44,826 bases of DNA from Chitinophaga pinensis (GTDB lineage Bacteria; Bacteroidota; Bacteroidia; NS11-12g; UBA955), in contig CAMDAF010000019.1 in assembly GCA_945888525.1 (NCBI GenBank), positions 1 to 44,826 on the forward strand, written 5' to 3'. Made by a program: the position numbers and the translations under genes. The notes beneath the pieces were generated by a model that saw only the letters and a list, made by a program, of their open reading frames with translations, did not search any database and was not told where the DNA came from. How positions within the stretch are numbered: the stretch's first letter is position 1; the number at the start of each line of letters is the position of its first letter. Positions 43,535 through 44,826 of this stretch are shown here, one piece after another.

Positions 43535-44826
43535 TTAAACAAGTTTGCCAAACAGATCAAAAGATTCAGCATCTATTATTTCAATAGTAGCAAAATCACC
43601 TATCCTTACGAAATTATCAGCTGCTTTAACCAAAACTTCGTTGTCTACTTCAGGTGAGTCGCCTTCGGATCGGCCAACAAAGTAGGCGCCTTCTTTGCGG
43701 TCGAAAATAACTTTAAGGCTTTGACCAATCTTTGCCTGGTTCTTTCTCATAGAGATGTCTTCTTGCAAGGCCATTAATTCTTCCGCTCGTCTTTGCTTTT
43801 CTTCTGGAGGCACATCGTCAACTAGAGTGTGCGCATGGGTGTTTTCTTCATGTGAATAGGTAAAGACGCCTAAACGGTCGAATTCAAAATCTTGCACAAA
43901 TTGCTTTAACTCTTCAAAATCTTCAATACTTTCGCCTGGGTGCCCAACCAGAATGGTGGTTCTCAAAGTGATTCCAGGTACTTTTTCTTTTATAGTATTA
44001 AGCAATTCATAAGTTCTTCTCCGAGTTATACCGCGCCTCATGATTTTTAAAACATTGTCGGAAATATGTTGAACAGGAATATCTAAATATTTACAAATAT
44101 TATTTTCCTCAGCCATTAATGGCAAAATTTCTTCTGGGAATTGAGAAGGGTAAGCATAGTGCAACCTAATCCATTCGAGACCATCAACCTTAGTGAGTGC
44201 CTCTAATAAATCTTTGAGTTTGCGTTCGCCATATAAATCTAATCCATAATAGGTGCTATCTTGAGCGATTAGCATAATTTCCTTGGTGCCATTTTTGACC
44301 AAATTTTTGGCTTCTAAAACAATTTGTTCAATTGATTTGCTTACGTGCTTGCCTCTCATTAGTGGAATCGCGCAAAACGAGCACGGCCTATTGCAGCCCT
44401 CACTTATTTTTAAATAGGTGTAGTGTTGAGGTGTTGTAGTTAGCCTTTCGCCAATAAGTTCATGTTTATAGTCAGCACCCAGAGCGTTCAAAAGCCCAGG
44501 CAATTCTAATGTCCCAAAAAAAGCGTCAACTTGCGGAATCTCTGCCTCTAGTTCATCTTTATATCTATGGGATAGGCATCCTGTAACAAATAATTTATCA
44601 ATCCTGCCAGCTTCTTTTTCGCTTACATAAGAAAGTATGGTGTCTATACTTTCTTGTTTGGCATTATCAATAAAGCCACAGGTGTTTACAACAATAATAT
44701 TGGCATCGTTTTTTTCAGACTCGTGTGTAGCTTCTAAATCATTGCCTTTCAATTGGCTTAAAAGAACTTCGCTGTCAACAAGGTTTTTGCTGCAACCAAG
44801 TGTGATAATATTTATTTTATTTTGTT
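43535..44826 (-). CDS. rimO: Ribosomal protein S12 methylthiotransferase, 5' end outside the window
   Basis: Radical-SAM enzyme that methylthiolates a conserved aspartate of protein S12. The frame runs to the window edge (430 codons and two bases) with no start; a TTG at 44752 would drop the first cluster cysteine. Visible in order: TLGCSKNLVDSE, NTCGFI and VTGCLSHRY (the N-terminal Fe-S cysteines), the radical-SAM CxxxCxxC in GCNRPCSFCAI, and a C-terminal TRAM domain (last about 65 residues). RimO-type block MRGKHVSKS follows the CxxxCxxC. Confidence 0.95.
   Translation of the reverse strand, partial: QNKINIITLGCSKNLVDSEVLLSQLKGNDLEATHESEKNDANIIVVNTCGFIDNAKQESIDTILSYVSEKEAGRIDKLFVTGCLSHRYKDELEAEIPQVDAFFGTLELPGLLNALGADYKHELIGERLTTTPQHYTYLKISEGCNRPCSFCAIPLMRGKHVSKSIEQIVLEAKNLVKNGTKEIMLIAQDSTYYGLDLYGERKLKDLLEALTKVDGLEWIRLHYAYPSQFPEEILPLMAEENNICKYLDIPVQHISDNVLKIMRRGITRRRTYELLNTIKEKVPGITLRTTILVGHPGESIEDFEELKQFVQDFEFDRLGVFTYSHEENTHAHTLVDDVPPEEKQRRAEELMALQEDISMRKNQAKIGQSLKVIFDRKEGAYFVGRSEGDSPEVDNEVLVKAADNFVRIGDFATIEIIDAESFDLFGKLV

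Noticed and set aside
1-44826. A defence island, CRISPR array, prophage, transposon, or rRNA or tRNA gene.
   Set aside because: I found no spaced direct repeats, transposase, integrase or phage proteins, and no cloverleaf or rRNA-like stretch; gaps between genes are short and explained by promoters, terminators and one pseudogene.

Overview
This window is a stretch of an AT-rich Bacteroidota chromosome (Flavobacteriia/Sphingobacteriia-like; I cannot place it lower). The evidence is a type IX secretion C-terminal sorting domain, a PorV/PorQ-family protein, DUF4175/DUF4783/DUF4834/DUF6787-type proteins, bacillithiol synthesis (BshC), and recurrent promoters of the Bacteroidota form TTTG-N19-TAnnTTTG with no clear Shine-Dalgarno sequences. 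There are 40 protein genes (two cut by the window ends), one pseudogene, three good hairpin terminators, and no rRNA, tRNA, IS element, prophage or CRISPR array that I can see.

Layout. 1-620 is the 5' part of a large secreted surface protein, read leftward off the window. 734-3639 holds comEC preceded by an EPI-repeat protein. 3751-5888 is tdk facing an Fe-S operon (DUF6787-mrp-nfu). 5978-7773 is a PorV/PorQ-like protein with an AcpH-like protein. 7885-15849 is a rightward run: tyrS, pepA, pdxA, uvrB, DUF4783, nadC and a secreted T9SS-sorted protein. 15921-17534 is adk-obgE, divergent from wecB (17650-18744). 18741-21096 reads leftward: a TetR regulator, a decayed archaemetzincin lipoprotein gene, and a polytopic glycosyltransferase-like protein. 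21233-26847 is the complete cell-shape operon mreB-mreC-mreD-mrdA-rodA. 26839-29881 contains a histidine phosphatase, a hotdog thioesterase plus menF (menaquinone), a DUF4834 protein and a DUF4468-like secreted protein. 30020-34176 has an M1 aminopeptidase lipoprotein and a secreted CAP-domain protein. 34180-36122 is a thioredoxin-like protein plus rlmD. 36257-40251 is a giant coiled-coil DUF4175 protein plus tsaB. 40337-44826 is an OmpA-type outer membrane protein, bshC and the rimO gene, whose start lies beyond the window.

Most of the window is housekeeping. I do not see a convincing new multi-gene system. The most interesting items are: the archaemetzincin remnant at 20119-20402, which keeps the full zinc motif but appears to have lost its middle by a deletion at a 10-bp repeat; a hairpin just upstream of nadC that looks like a terminator with a promoter element in its loop; overlapping divergent start codons at 27476-27486; a 12-bp tandem repeat that makes a length-variable protein; and an uncharacterised pair of secreted proteins (M1 aminopeptidase, CAP). 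Several genes start with TTG, and promoter positions correct many start codons (tyrS, nadC, adk, wecB, rlmD, the TetR gene, the thioredoxin-like gene).
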